DNA of 42,100 bases from Anaerotignum sp. (GCA_020024255.1 JAHHTX010000004.1:1-42100), one strand, 5' to 3'. Counted from the stretch's first letter, positions 29,432 to 38,255 are shown. The notes: generated from the letters alone by a model not told the origin. Numbers and translations: made by a program.

Positions 29432-29700
29432 TTCCTCACTTCCTTTCTGTTGTTCCATAAAATATGTGTACCTGACTTATAAGGCATGGAAAGTGCCGAA
29501 AATGCTGTACCACATATAAGGCTCTGTTCTGGAGTAGATGGTGTTTCGTAGGGCTGCATGGGTACAAATGCCTGTGCTAGGCCAATCTCTTCCAAAACAC
29601 AAGCATTGCAGGACATATTTTCCATAGGATAAGGGCGAGCAGGATATTTCTGCGGTGAACATTTCGTTTCCGTCAAGAATGCGGAAGCAACTTCTTTCAT
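29428..29700 (-). CDS. cotJA: Spore coat-associated protein CotJA
   Basis: 90 residues. The core ARPYPMENMSCNACVLEEIG, LAQAFVPMQPYETPSTPEQS and LICGTAFSALSMPYKSG is the conserved CotJA motif (AxVxxQxxxxxYxPxxALxxGTxFPxLxxPY). It begins the cotJABC operon, with ribosome site AAAGGAGGTATTCCTT. In Bacillus the operon is under sigma-E control. Upstream on the minus strand, GATACAGT (about 29727-29734) resembles a sigma-E -10 element (CATACA-T), though the -35 is not convincing. Confidence 0.9.
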   Translation of the reverse strand: MKEVASAFLTETKCSPQKYPARPYPMENMSCNACVLEEIGLAQAFVPMQPYETPSTPEQSLICGTAFSALSMPYKSGTHILWNNRKEVRK

Positions 29701-29770
29701 AAGGAATACCTCCTTTAATCTTTACACTGTATCATATGGAAGGGACAAGAAAGTAGTGCCAGGACCAAAA

Positions 29771-29806
29771 AGAAAAAAGAGCGCATCTTTTTGGGACACG
29801 CTCTTT
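29771..29806 (-). terminator. Rho-independent terminator of lysC
   Basis: On the minus strand AAAGAGCG, a 15-base loop and CGCTCTTT are followed by six T. It lies after the lysC stop and before the cotJ operon, so the cotJ genes are transcribed independently. Confidence 0.85.
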
Positions 29807-29846
29807 GTCTGTAAGTTTCTTCTTTCACTTATGATAGAAATTTTTC

Positions 29847-31073
29847 TCAGTCTTTTCTCATATTCACTGTTGCTGTCTGGAATTTGTCATGTACTGCTGC
29901 CATGGCTGCATCAATATCATTTTCTGAAATCAGAACGGTAATTTTAATTTCAGATGTAGAAATCATCTGAATATTTACACCAGAGTCATACATTGCTTCA
30001 AAGAACAATGCTGCAACACCGGGATTTGTTGCCATACCTGCCCCTACTATAGACAATTTTGCCACATTATCGTCATGTGCGATTTCCTGTGCAGTCAATC
30101 TTTCTTTATTGTCTTCCAAAGCCTTCAGTGCAATATCCAAGTCGTCTGCCCCAATAGTGAAGGAAATATCCTGTAAACCGTCATGTCCTGTAGACTGCAA
30201 AATAATGTCTACACTAACATTTTCTCCTGCCATAAGGTTAAATATCTCAAATGCCTTTCCGGGCTCGTCCTGAATACCCAGAACAGAGATACGGGATACC
30301 TTTTTATCTGCCGCAACACCACTGATTAACATTCTTTCCATTTTAGAATCCTCCTTCACAACTGTCCCCGGTGCCTCTGTAATGCTGGAACGCACCACTA
30401 GCTTAACATTATATTTTTTTGCCACTTCAACGGAACGGCAATGCAGCACTTTTGCACCTTGAGAAGCCAATTCCAGCATTTCATCATAACTAATCTCATC
30501 TAATTTTCTTGCATCTTTTACTACCCGGGGATCCGCTGTGTATACCCCATCTACGTCTGTAAAAATTTCGCATACATCTGCATGCAGTGCCGCTGCCAAT
30601 GCAACTGCAGAAGTATCGGAACCACCTCTGCCAAGTGTAGTAATATCTCCAAGCATATTTACACCTTGGAAACCTGTCACCAATACAACATTACCTCTTT
30701 CCAGTTCGTTATCAATTCTTTCTCTGTGAATTGTGCGGATTCTTGCATTGCTGTATGTCTTTGTTGTTTCAATACCTACCTGCATCGCATTTAAAGAAAC
30801 AGCTTTGCCACCCAGTGCATGAATTGCCATTGCCATCAAGGCAACAGACTGCTGTTCTCCTGTGGATAAAAGCATATCCATTTCTCTGCGGCTTGCATTG
30901 GGATTGATTTCTTTTGCTTTTGCAATCAAGCTATCTGTCGTTTTGCCCTGTGCAGACAATACCACAATAACCTGATTGCCTGCTTTTTGTACTTCCAAAA
31001 TCTGTTTTGCAACACGGAATACTTTTTCTGCATCTGCCACAGAACTTCCGCCGTATTTTCTGACCACTAACAT
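29847..31073 (-). CDS. lysC: Aspartate kinase
   Basis: 408 residues. The kinase domain starts LVVRKYGGSSVADAEKVFRV and includes LGRGGSDTSAVALAAALHAD with CEIFTDVDGVYTADPRVVKD. Two C-terminal ACT domains (~265-408: SVDIILQSTGHDGLQDISFT, VGAGMATNPGVAALFFEAMY, NIQMISTSEIKITVLI) bind the feedback inhibitor lysine and/or threonine. It phosphorylates L-aspartate, the first step to lysine, methionine and threonine. It is downstream of thrB with a 16-base gap from the thrB stop and ends at a strong terminator. Full length. Confidence 0.95.
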   Translation of the reverse strand: MLVVRKYGGSSVADAEKVFRVAKQILEVQKAGNQVIVVLSAQGKTTDSLIAKAKEINPNASRREMDMLLSTGEQQSVALMAMAIHALGGKAVSLNAMQVGIETTKTYSNARIRTIHRERIDNELERGNVVLVTGFQGVNMLGDITTLGRGGSDTSAVALAAALHADVCEIFTDVDGVYTADPRVVKDARKLDEISYDEMLELASQGAKVLHCRSVEVAKKYNVKLVVRSSITEAPGTVVKEDSKMERMLISGVAADKKVSRISVLGIQDEPGKAFEIFNLMAGENVSVDIILQSTGHDGLQDISFTIGADDLDIALKALEDNKERLTAQEIAHDDNVAKLSIVGAGMATNPGVAALFFEAMYDSGVNIQMISTSEIKITVLISENDIDAAMAAVHDKFQTATVNMRKD

Positions 31074-31089
31074 TTTTATTTTCCTCCTC

Positions 31090-31995
31090 TTACTCTTTTA
31101 CTGCCGTTGCGCCTTCGTTGTCTGGCTTTAAGAGAGTTATTTCCCAATGGTTGGGGATTCCCTTGAAATAGGAACTCATCTGCTCCTGAAACACCTCTGC
31201 ATTTTCATCTGTTATCATTGCCATAAGTGTAGAGCCTGCACCGCTTAAATAGCAAGCCAAAGCCCCTGCTTCTTTTGCTTTTGCAAAAATTTCATCCATA
31301 TGTGGAATCAAGGTTTTACGGTATGGCTGGTGAATTTTGTCTTCCATCGCCATTGCCAAATTTTCATTATTCCCTTCTGCAACAGATGCCACAAGAAGTG
31401 CTGCACGGGATACATTATATACCACATCGGCTCTTGTATACACATCTGGAAGCACCGCTCTTGATTTCTCTGTGGAAACAGGAAAATCAGGTACCATAAT
31501 GGCAAAAACCAAATCTTCGGGCAATTTCATACAAATATGTCGCAAATGTTTTTCGTCCATTGCGCCCACTACCATATTCCCAAATATTGCAGGACTGGAA
31601 TTGTCCGGATGTCCTTCCAATTTTGCCGCCATCTGTGCAAGTTCCTCTTTATCACAAGGTCTTCCTGCAAGTTCATTGGCTGCAACCAGACCGCCCACAA
31701 TACAAGCGGCACTGCTGCCAAGTCCACGGACCATGGGAATAAAATCTTCCTGCACCAGATGAATTCCCGGAACAGGAATACCCTTTTCATGGTAAAAATG
31801 ACACATTGTCCGATAAATCAAATTGCTCTCATCTGTAGGTATGGGAATAGGCTGTTTTCGTTTAATGTCAATCTGGAGTCCTTCCTCGATTTCTTCGACC
31901 CAGATGTGATTATATAATGTCAGTGCCACACCTATACTGTCAAAACCAGGCCCCATATTTGCCGAAGTCGCCGGTACCTTAATATGAATCATCAT
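31090..31995 (-). CDS. thrB: Homoserine kinase
   Basis: About 301 residues from MMIHIKVPATSANMGPGFDS; GGAGG lies 5 and 8 bases before the two tandem ATG codons, and the longer in-frame extension has no support. GHMP-kinase motifs are PATSANMGPGFDSIGVAL, MVRGLGSSAACIVGGLVAAN (ATP loop) and ACYLSGAGSTLMAMI. It phosphorylates homoserine for threonine synthesis. The order ACT regulator-thrB-lysC on one strand suggests coordinated control of the aspartate family. No hom or thrC gene is visible in the window. Confidence 0.95.
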   Translation of the reverse strand: MMIHIKVPATSANMGPGFDSIGVALTLYNHIWVEEIEEGLQIDIKRKQPIPIPTDESNLIYRTMCHFYHEKGIPVPGIHLVQEDFIPMVRGLGSSAACIVGGLVAANELAGRPCDKEELAQMAAKLEGHPDNSSPAIFGNMVVGAMDEKHLRHICMKLPEDLVFAIMVPDFPVSTEKSRAVLPDVYTRADVVYNVSRAALLVASVAEGNNENLAMAMEDKIHQPYRKTLIPHMDEIFAKAKEAGALACYLSGAGSTLMAMITDENAEVFQEQMSSYFKGIPNHWEITLLKPDNEGATAVKE

Positions 31996-32094
31996 AACAT
32001 CCTCCAATCGAAAAGTTAATCTGCGGTTGTATAAAATACATTGCAAATAACTTTTTGTTTTCCCCTTTTTTATCTTCCGACACAGAAGAAAATA

Positions 32095-32118
32095 CGTGCT
32101 CCGTCATACAGAAGCACG
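32095..32118 (-). other. Hairpin between the ACT regulator and thrB
   Basis: CGTGCTCC (32095-32102) and GAAGCACG (32111-32118) form an imperfect stem followed on the minus strand by TATTTTC. It could reduce read-through into thrB or act as a processing site; it is too weak for a confident terminator call. Confidence 0.4.
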
Positions 32119-32140
32119 CATCTGTTTTTCTGACTTCTTT

Positions 32141-32584
32141 TTACTCTCTTGCAATGATATTGATTGATTGTACACCCTTCAAACGTTCCAAATGTTCCAT
32201 TAGTCGCCCAAATTCCCCGAACATCTCATTTGTTTCAATGGTAATGGTCACATTGGCAATGCCATTAATAGGAATGGTTTGATTGATGGTTAGAATGTTT
32301 GCCCCTTCTGTCGCAATACTGTTGAGCACAGAAGAAAGCAATCCTGGCGTATCGTCCAGATTTGCCGCTATGGTTACGGTTTTCCCTCTTGTATTTTCAT
32401 ATAAGGGATGGACTGCATCTCTATACTTATAAAATGCACTGCGGCTGATACCGACACGATTCACTGCATCTTGTACAGTCTTTTCTTTTCTGCTTTCCAA
32501 AAGGTTTTTGACCTCCATAACCCGCAGAAAGATTTCCGGCAACACACTTTTGTCCACGATAAAGAAATTCTTGTCTTCTTTCAT
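32141..32584 (-). CDS. UPF0735 ACT domain-containing regulator (PheB-like)
   Basis: 147 residues. Residues ~10-60 form a helix-turn-helix-like segment (EVKNLLESRKEKTVQDAVNR, VGISRSAFYKYRDAVHPLYE). Residues ~70-147 are an ACT domain (VTIAANLDDTPGLLSSVLNS, INQTIPINGIANVTITIETN). This matches the UPF0735/PheB family associated with homoserine and aspartate-family genes in Firmicutes. It probably senses an amino acid and regulates the following thrB-lysC genes; the effector is not known from sequence. AAAGGAAG precedes the ATG. Confidence 0.88.
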   Translation of the reverse strand: MKEDKNFFIVDKSVLPEIFLRVMEVKNLLESRKEKTVQDAVNRVGISRSAFYKYRDAVHPLYENTRGKTVTIAANLDDTPGLLSSVLNSIATEGANILTINQTIPINGIANVTITIETNEMFGEFGRLMEHLERLKGVQSINIIARE

Positions 32585-32640
32585 GGTGTATTCTTCCTTT
32601 CATTGTTTCCCATTTGTATACATTTGTTTTCAATACAAGG

Positions 32641-32669
32641 AATATACCATAATAAATGGAAACTTTCAA
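32641..32669 (-). promoter_or_regulatory. Promoter of the ACT-thrB-lysC operon
   Basis: On the minus strand TTGAAA, 17 bases and TATATT lie about 57 bases before the ACT gene start. No lysine or threonine riboswitch or T-box is evident in the leader. Confidence 0.7.
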
Positions 32670-32890
32670 CCTTGTTTCCCCCTTTTTTAAAAAAAAAGTC
32701 TTTTTCTGTCTTTTGCACAAAAACACTCTCTATTCAGAAAGCAACATTGGAAATGTTTTTGTACTTGTACGAAAGGATATACCCTGATAAAAAACGCTTA
32801 CTCCCTAACAGCGGTTTCTTCCGCTTCTGATTTGCAGTTGTTAAAACTGGACTTTTTTCTTACATACTGTTACAATATGAAATAAAACCG

Positions 32891-32912
32891 ATTCTATTTG
32901 CATAAATAGAAT
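32891..32912 (+). promoter_or_regulatory. Inverted repeat in the leader of the 518-residue protein gene
   Basis: ATTCTATTT-GCAT-AAATAGAAT is a perfect 9-bp stem with a four-base loop, 30 bases before the start codon. It may be an operator or a leader hairpin. Confidence 0.5.
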
Positions 32913-32942
32913 GGGACAGAACTATTATAAGGAGTAAAGTCC

Positions 32943-34499
32943 ATGAATCAAGACCAATGTACTGCACAGCATAAACAATTGCTGCATTTATTTACAACTG
33001 AATACGAAAAATATGTTTCTCATATGGATAAAGAAACACAAAAAGAACTGCGTCAAGTTGCGCCTATGGTATTTGCCAAGTGGTATCATACCACCCTTGC
33101 ACCAGACACGATTCTTTCCCCCATCAACATCATTTCATTAGATTTTGATACAGAAAATAAAGAAAAAGTCTATACCCTTCGTACTGTAGTCAATGAAGAG
33201 AATAAACTGGAATACGAATTTACTCTGCAAACCTACTCTATGGCGCATCACCCGATAATTAAAGATTTGCAGTTGATTTTAGACCAATGCACACCTGCCT
33301 GCTCTTTGGACAAGGAAGGTCAGTTTTTGCCGGACACACGCAATGTATTATTGGAAAAGCTTTCCCTTTGTGATACATTCTATCTGGAGTACCTAACTAT
33401 GCTCTGCCATCAGATGGGTTTTTTTCAGGAACTACCTGCCATACATATTCGCAAAATACAAAAAAGCAATACAGCGGAAGATTTCTTTACTCTCCCGCTT
33501 GAAAAACAACTGCATATTTTGTTGGATGAAGCTTGTTATCTGGCTGCACAACGCTTTCTCCATGTCATGGACTTGGACAGCGATACATTAGACATTGATT
33601 TTTTCCACAATTTTCTTACGGCTCCACAGACAGTAGACAATATCTTTATCGATTTTTATCATCGCCTGCAGATTGATATTCGCTCTCTTTGGGAAACACC
33701 TCCCGAAGAACTGAGCGAAGAAGACCACTCTCTCTTATCTTCTTTTCTTTTTGCAGGCATTATGCTAGATAAATGGTTCCTGACACCCATGAGTTGTTTC
33801 CTTCGTGTCATCCGTCCCATTTCCTTTGTGCCTATTGATTTTTACCGTCTGGTGAATAATCTGTCCGGAATGATTCTGATGAACCATAATCTCAGTCCGG
33901 AGTTATATTCTCCTGCATCTTACTATAGCATGACAGCCTTGGGAAAGTCCCTTTGTGAATTGGACAAAACAGCAGAAAATAAACAGGCAATGCCAAAGAA
34001 CATTTCTTTCGAACAAATATTGCAGGTAATTCTGCCGGAAATCGAATCTCGTTTATATAAAGAGCTGAATCGACTGGAAAATAATACGGATATCTTGCAA
34101 TTTTATGTGGGAATGGAACAGGATACAGAACTTTGGAAGGTTGTAGAAGCAGAAACAAGCAACAATCTCCACACCTTCTGCCGTGACCTTTGTGCCGCTT
34201 TTAATTTGGAAAATGTACAGGACTATGTTTTATCCATTCCTGACCAAAACGCATTTCCCATTAAATACTCTCCCCTTGGTTCCAAACGATCTGTCAATAA
34301 AACAAATCATCTCACATTGGGAGATATCCCTCTTGCAGAGCATACCCAAATCCATTTGATTCCCGAAGGGAATACCATGGATACCATCATATTAGTTATG
34401 CAGAAAAAGCAGCCTGGGGACGCATATCTTACTTACCCCCGTGTATGTAAACAGAGTGAAAAGGTGACAAACCTAGAGCAAATTGACGAAATTTATTAA
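32943..34499 (+). CDS. Large protein of unknown function, possible PRiA4-ORF3-like C-terminus
   Basis: 518 residues, ATAAGGAGTAAAGTCC before the ATG. Most of the protein is helical and cytoplasmic (EKQLHILLDEACYLAAQRFL, FFHNFLTAPQTVDNIFIDFY). Residues ~395-500 (LQFYVGMEQDTELWKVVEAE, NNLHTFCRDLCAAFNLENVQ, NHLTLGDIPLAEHTQIHLI) follow the pattern of the plasmid pRiA4b ORF-3-like fold: two short strands, an L-W/V-E turn, and a helix with L..A F. This resemblance is only visual. No membrane segments or catalytic motifs are seen. It is a single gene with its own leader repeat and terminator. Confidence 0.55.
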   Translation: MNQDQCTAQHKQLLHLFTTEYEKYVSHMDKETQKELRQVAPMVFAKWYHTTLAPDTILSPINIISLDFDTENKEKVYTLRTVVNEENKLEYEFTLQTYSMAHHPIIKDLQLILDQCTPACSLDKEGQFLPDTRNVLLEKLSLCDTFYLEYLTMLCHQMGFFQELPAIHIRKIQKSNTAEDFFTLPLEKQLHILLDEACYLAAQRFLHVMDLDSDTLDIDFFHNFLTAPQTVDNIFIDFYHRLQIDIRSLWETPPEELSEEDHSLLSSFLFAGIMLDKWFLTPMSCFLRVIRPISFVPIDFYRLVNNLSGMILMNHNLSPELYSPASYYSMTALGKSLCELDKTAENKQAMPKNISFEQILQVILPEIESRLYKELNRLENNTDILQFYVGMEQDTELWKVVEAETSNNLHTFCRDLCAAFNLENVQDYVLSIPDQNAFPIKYSPLGSKRSVNKTNHLTLGDIPLAEHTQIHLIPEGNTMDTIILVMQKKQPGDAYLTYPRVCKQSEKVTNLEQIDEIY

Positions 34500-34521
34500 C
34501 AAATGTGTATATGGCTTACTT

Positions 34522-34547
34522 CAGGGTATCACTTTATTGATGCCCTG
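34522..34547 (+). other. Hairpin after the 518-residue protein gene
   Basis: CAGGGTATCA and TGATGCCCTG form a 10-bp stem with one wobble pair and a six-base loop. It has no T run; with the next inverted repeat it probably protects or ends the transcript. Confidence 0.5.
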
Positions 34548-34561
34548 ATTCTGATTAAATC

Positions 34562-34622
34562 AAAATTCCTTTTTGCATACCCTATTGATCATCAGAGATA
34601 TGAACCACAAAAAGGAATTTTT
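34562..34622. terminator. Bidirectional terminator-like inverted repeat
   Basis: AAAATTCCTTTTTG (34562-34575) and CAAAAAGGAATTTT (34608-34621) are perfect 14-base complements separated by 32 bases, with T residues after the second arm. It ends transcription of the upstream gene; the long loop makes its efficiency uncertain. Confidence 0.6.
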
Positions 34623-34624
34623 AG

Positions 34625-34893
34625 ATGGTTTATTCATTGACGAAAGAGCATATCACTGGATATACTGAGAACAGAAAGATATACTCTTTTTCGCTTCGGA
34701 GGATAATGTAAAGCATGCCAATACGTTTACCATAAGTGATATAATCAATGATATAATCACTGCCAATGGCAATGTTTATGAAAATGCAAAACAACCATCT
34801 TTCTATTCTCGTAAAAAGAGAGTAATCATAAAACAGACTGAAATTACATTGCGTATACAGCCATACAAAATCAAAATCTTTGATCCATGGTAA
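34625..34893 (+). pseudogene. Possible frameshifted small gene remnant
   Basis: An ATG at 34625 opens MVYSLTKEHITGYTENRK and then stops after 24 codons, but another plus frame continues smoothly as ILFFASEDNVKHANTFTISD, IINDIITANGNVYENAKQPS and ends LRIQPYKIKIFDPW before a stop at 34893. The join would need one frameshift near 34680. Composition is protein-like, but I recognise no family and there is no clear ribosome site. A minus-strand frame across the same region is less convincing. Confidence 0.3.
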
Positions 34894-34969
34894 ATCATAT
34901 GTATCCGTACATTCAGGCAAACATCACGCTTATTTCTATTTATTCATCTTTTTAAAGGAGGTCATCATT

Positions 34970-36070
34970 ATGTCCACAAAAACGCTAATACATCAGCATG
35001 GCGGAGATTTAGATGCTATTGAAAGAAAATATGGAATTCCAAAAGAAGAAATTCTGGATTTCAGCGGCAACATTAACCCTTTGGGATTTCCTGAAACTGC
35101 CCGAAAACAATTGGCAGAAAATTTACAGATTATTTCTACCTATCCTGACAAAAACTATACAGCACTGCGACAGGCAATCAGCAAATATACCGGTGCAGAC
35201 CTTGAGCATATTGTAGTAGGCAATGGTTCTACTGAACTTATCAGCACATTTATCCAAACCGTAAATGCGAAAAAAAGCATTATTATGGGGCCTGCCTATA
35301 GCGAATATGAAAGAGAAGTTACGCTTTGCGGTGGTCATTTTGATTACTTTCCTTTAGAAGAAAAACAGGATTTTCAAATTGATTTGAATAAACTTATCAG
35401 CGTTCTAACCGAGGATATCGGTATGTTTATTGCCTGCAACCCCAATAACCCTACAGGCTCTGCTTTGACTACAGACCAGCTTCGTCAAATCTTGGCACAC
35501 TGCAAAAAAATTGGCGCATCTGTCATGATTGATGAAACCTATATTGAGTTTTCCGATAATCTGGACGAAATTTGTGCCATTCCTCTGGCAGAAGAATTTG
35601 ATAATCTTTTTGTTGTGCGTGGTACATCAAAATTCTTTGCTGCTCCCGGTATTCGCCTTGGGTATGGTGTATCTTCCAATGAAGCCTTCCGCAGTCGCCT
35701 GAAAACTAACCAAAACCCTTGGAGTGTCAACAGTTTGGCTGCGTTTGCAGGAGAAAGAATTTTCTCTGACACCTCCTTCCACCGGACCACACAGACGCTC
35801 ATTTCTTCCGAACGAAAAAAAGCACTGCAGGAATTTTCTACATGGAAAAATATCAAAGCATATCCTTCCTCTGCAAACTTCATTCTTTTGAAGCTGTTGA
35901 CAGACAAAATTACAGCTGCAGAGCTTTTTGAAAAACTGATATTGAAGAAAATGGTTATTCGAGATGCTGCTTCTTTTGCATTTTTGGATGAAACCTTCCT
36001 ACGGTTCTGTATATTGAATCCGGAAGATAATGCTGCCCTTTTGTCAGAACTGAAAAAATGGGTAGAATAA
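34970..36070 (+). CDS. CobD-like PLP-dependent aminotransferase / threonine-phosphate decarboxylase
   Basis: 366 residues from MSTKTLIHQHGGDLDAIERK, with AAAGGAGGTCATCATT before this ATG. Key segments are ILDFSGNINPLGFPETARKQ, YTALRQAISKYTGADLEHIV, FIACNPNNPTGSALTTDQLR, VMIDETYIEFS and VVRGTSKFFAAPGIRLGYGV, with the Schiff-base Lys in GTSK. The HGG start and DFSGNINPLG motif point to the CobD/HisC-like class (threonine-phosphate decarboxylase gives aminopropanol phosphate for cobalamin). No other cobalamin gene is visible, so HisC-type activity remains possible. Confidence 0.82.
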   Translation: MSTKTLIHQHGGDLDAIERKYGIPKEEILDFSGNINPLGFPETARKQLAENLQIISTYPDKNYTALRQAISKYTGADLEHIVVGNGSTELISTFIQTVNAKKSIIMGPAYSEYEREVTLCGGHFDYFPLEEKQDFQIDLNKLISVLTEDIGMFIACNPNNPTGSALTTDQLRQILAHCKKIGASVMIDETYIEFSDNLDEICAIPLAEEFDNLFVVRGTSKFFAAPGIRLGYGVSSNEAFRSRLKTNQNPWSVNSLAAFAGERIFSDTSFHRTTQTLISSERKKALQEFSTWKNIKAYPSSANFILLKLLTDKITAAELFEKLILKKMVIRDAASFAFLDETFLRFCILNPEDNAALLSELKKWVE

Positions 36071-36154
36071 ACGGCAGGAAAAACCAATCATGCTCTTGTC
36101 TCCCATGGGCATACTATCTGCAAAACAGAATTTCTTTGTTTTGAGGTGATAAAA

Positions 36155-36547
36155 TTGTGTACAGAAGTCAGCCGCAAAACCCTTTGCGGCTCTTTATCTC
36201 TTTTACGGCAAAGCCTTGCCAAATGGCAGAAAGAACGGCAAAAAAATGTAGTCTTTCTCAACAGTGCTGCAATTTTTTCCGCTCTTTCCCCTCTGCCCTG
36301 CGGAACAGATACAGTTGGTGGCATATTGGAAAAAATCGAGTCTTGTATACCCCTTGCCTTGACGCAAAAAAGCCTTTCTCTTTTCTTTGATGCCTGCGAA
36401 ACACCAAAGAAGGAAAAAGCCGCAACTTTTTTAGAAAGCAGCAAAACGGATTTCCTTATGTTACTGCTCTATGCAGGAAACCACGAAGATATTTGGGAAA
36501 GTATTCTTTGTCTTTGCGAGGAACTACGGCAAAAAAATATCCAGTAA
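36155..36547 (+). CDS. Small protein of unknown function
   Basis: About 130 residues. GAGGTG lies seven bases before a TTG that I take as the start; a GTG three codons earlier overlaps the ribosome site. It reads CTEVSRKTLCGSLSLLRQSL, FSALSPLPCGTDTVGGILEK, FFDACETPKKEKAATFLESS and DFLMLLLYAGNHEDIWESIL. It is probably a helical soluble protein. I do not recognise it. It lies between the CobD-like and radical SAM genes on the same strand and is likely co-transcribed. Confidence 0.55.
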   Translation: MCTEVSRKTLCGSLSLLRQSLAKWQKERQKNVVFLNSAAIFSALSPLPCGTDTVGGILEKIESCIPLALTQKSLSLFFDACETPKKEKAATFLESSKTDFLMLLLYAGNHEDIWESILCLCEELRQKNIQ

Positions 36548-36581
36548 CATCTCCCCTCGTTTTCATAAAAGGAGAATCTTT

Positions 36582-37499
36582 ATGATGGAAAAACCATATT
36601 ATGATTTAAACACATATTACAGAACTGTTTTTGGCAGAAAAACAGCAAAAATCTCTTTGGACGGCGGTTTTACCTGTCCCAATCGGGACGGACATTTGGG
36701 AACGGGGGGCTGCATTTTTTGCAGCACAGGCGGCTCCGGCGATTTTGCGGAAAGTGCCGCCCTTTCCATAACTCAGCAGATCGCAAAAGGCAAAGGGCAA
36801 ACAGCGGCAAAGTGGGAAAACCCTTGCTATGTTGCCTATTTTCAGGCATTTACCAATACATATGCTCCTGTTACGGAACTGCGGGAAAAATACGAAGCCG
36901 CACTTTCTCAGCCCGATGTGGAAGGTCTTTCTATTGCCACCCGTCCTGACTGTCTGCCGGAAGATGTACTGGAACTTTTGGAAGAAATCGCAGAAAAATC
37001 CCATCTTTGGGTAGAACTTGGTCTGCAAACGGCAAATGAACATACAGCAAAATATATTGCAAGAGGCTATACAAACGATGTTTTTGAAAAAGCTGTTCAG
37101 GAACTCCATAAACGACAAATTCCTATTGTTGTACATTTGATATTGGGACTTCCGCAGGAAACAGAAGCAGATATACTGTCCTCTGTTGACTATCTAAACC
37201 GTTTGCCTATTCATGGAGTCAAATTACAGTTGCTTCATGTGCTGCGACATACACCTCTTGCAAAGCTCTATGAAAACGGCGGTTACGATGCCCTTACCAA
37301 AGAAACTTATGTGGATTTGGTTTGCAAGTGCATTTCTCGTCTACGTCCTGATATTGTGCTACATCGTCTTACCGGTGATGGGGACAAAAAACTCCTGCTT
37401 GCTCCTTTATGGAGCTTAAACAAACGGGATGTCCTGAATACCATTCACAAAGAACTACGGCTGCGACATATCCAACAAGGAGATGATTGGCAAATGTAA
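36582..37499 (+). CDS. TIGR01212 family radical SAM protein (YhcC-like)
   Basis: 305 residues from tandem ATG codons behind AAAGGAGAATCTTT. It has DLNTYYRTVFGRKTAKISLD and the extended Fe-S motif TCPNRDGHLGTGGCIFCSTG (Cys32, Cys44, Cys47), with GGFTC unlike the classical CxxxCxxC spacing, as is typical of the YhcC/TIGR01212 family. Further motifs are AYFQAFTNTYAP, LSIATRPDCLPEDVLELLEE and WVELGLQTANEHTAKYIARG. It is a SAM-radical enzyme with unassigned substrate in bacteria; the family contains proteins related to Elp3-type domains. Confidence 0.9.
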   Translation: MMEKPYYDLNTYYRTVFGRKTAKISLDGGFTCPNRDGHLGTGGCIFCSTGGSGDFAESAALSITQQIAKGKGQTAAKWENPCYVAYFQAFTNTYAPVTELREKYEAALSQPDVEGLSIATRPDCLPEDVLELLEEIAEKSHLWVELGLQTANEHTAKYIARGYTNDVFEKAVQELHKRQIPIVVHLILGLPQETEADILSSVDYLNRLPIHGVKLQLLHVLRHTPLAKLYENGGYDALTKETYVDLVCKCISRLRPDIVLHRLTGDGDKKLLLAPLWSLNKRDVLNTIHKELRLRHIQQGDDWQM

Positions 37500-37574
37500 T
37501 CTCTGAAAATACCCGAGAAAAAAAGAGTTTTCTGCTTTTTTCTCCAACTATTCCTTTCTTCCTTCATAAAATTC

Positions 37575-37604
37575 TTGTAAAAACACTGCATTTTATGGTA
37601 TGAT
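37575..37604 (+). promoter_or_regulatory. Promoter of the DUF4364 gene
   Basis: TTGTAA, 18 bases and TATGAT lie 36 bases before the ATG. An A/T-rich inverted repeat (GAGAAAAAA and TTTTTTCTC) near 37516-37544 may end the radical SAM transcript. Confidence 0.55.
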
Positions 37605-37640
37605 GAAGAAATGATAAAACATCGAAAGGGGGATTTTTCC

Positions 37641-38255
37641 ATGGCTGAATCCATTCGGCAGCTGGCAGAGCATAAGCTTATTATTCTGTATTTACTGCAA
37701 AAAATGGGCATTGCACTTTCCAACAGTGAAATTTGCCAGTTTCTTCTGGAAAAAAATTATATGGACTATTTTTCCGTACAGCAATATCTGGCAGAACTGG
37801 TTGATGCTGGTTGGCTGGAAAAATCCAGAGAGCAAAACAACACACGGTATACCATTACAGACGAAGGGGATGAAACCGTCAACTATTTTCTAAACCATAT
37901 TTCTGAAGATGCAAAAACAGAAATCAATACCTATGTTAAAGAAAATAGCCGCCGTATTCGTGCAGAATATGCGGTAACAGCAAACTATTTCCCTGAAGTC
38001 AATGACGATTTTCTGGTCAAATGTGGTCTAAACGATGATGATGGAAATACGCTCATGGAAATCAGCGTTTCCGTAGCTTCCAAACAGCAAGCTCTTTCCA
38101 TCTGCCGCAACTGGCGGAAAAATGTCAGCAGACTGTATGGCAGTATTCTCACCTCTTTGGTAAAAAATACAGAAGCGGAACATAGTGAATTTAAAGCCAA
38201 GCAGGAAAAATTTCCTATTGCTTCCGAACCGCTTCATCCAGATTCTACATCATAA
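37641..38255 (+). CDS. DUF4364 family protein (winged-helix regulator)
   Basis: 204 residues from MAESIRQLAEHKLIILYLLQ, with AAAGGGGGATTTTTCC before this ATG rather than an earlier in-frame one. Residues ~1-85 are a winged helix (IALSNSEICQFLLEKNYMDY, VQQYLAELVDAGWLEKSREQ, RYTITDEGDETVNYF). The C-terminal part (AEYAVTANYFPEVNDDFLVK, ISVSVASKQQALSICRNWRK) is the DUF4364 extension. It is a common Clostridial protein, likely a DNA-binding regulator with unknown targets. Its 3' end lies within a large hairpin. Confidence 0.88.
   Translation: MAESIRQLAEHKLIILYLLQKMGIALSNSEICQFLLEKNYMDYFSVQQYLAELVDAGWLEKSREQNNTRYTITDEGDETVNYFLNHISEDAKTEINTYVKENSRRIRAEYAVTANYFPEVNDDFLVKCGLNDDDGNTLMEISVSVASKQQALSICRNWRKNVSRLYGSILTSLVKNTEAEHSEFKAKQEKFPIASEPLHPDSTS

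Larger units (their letters stand above)
32585..32942. other. Intergenic region between divergent ACT regulator and unknown protein
   Basis: The 358 bases hold the minus-strand promoter at 32641-32669 and the inverted repeat at 32891-32912. I see no further coding frame with a ribosome site. Confidence 0.6.

Noticed and set aside
31081..32140. Lysine riboswitch or T-box before lysC or thrB
   Set aside because: The intergenic spaces are only 16 and about 145 bases, with one weak hairpin and no recognisable riboswitch core.
34630..34920. Open minus-strand frame of 96 codons between the 518-residue protein and the CobD-like gene
   Set aside because: There is no ribosome site. Composition is erratic and hydrophobic in a way typical of the reverse of a coding sequence, and the plus-strand remnant explains it better.
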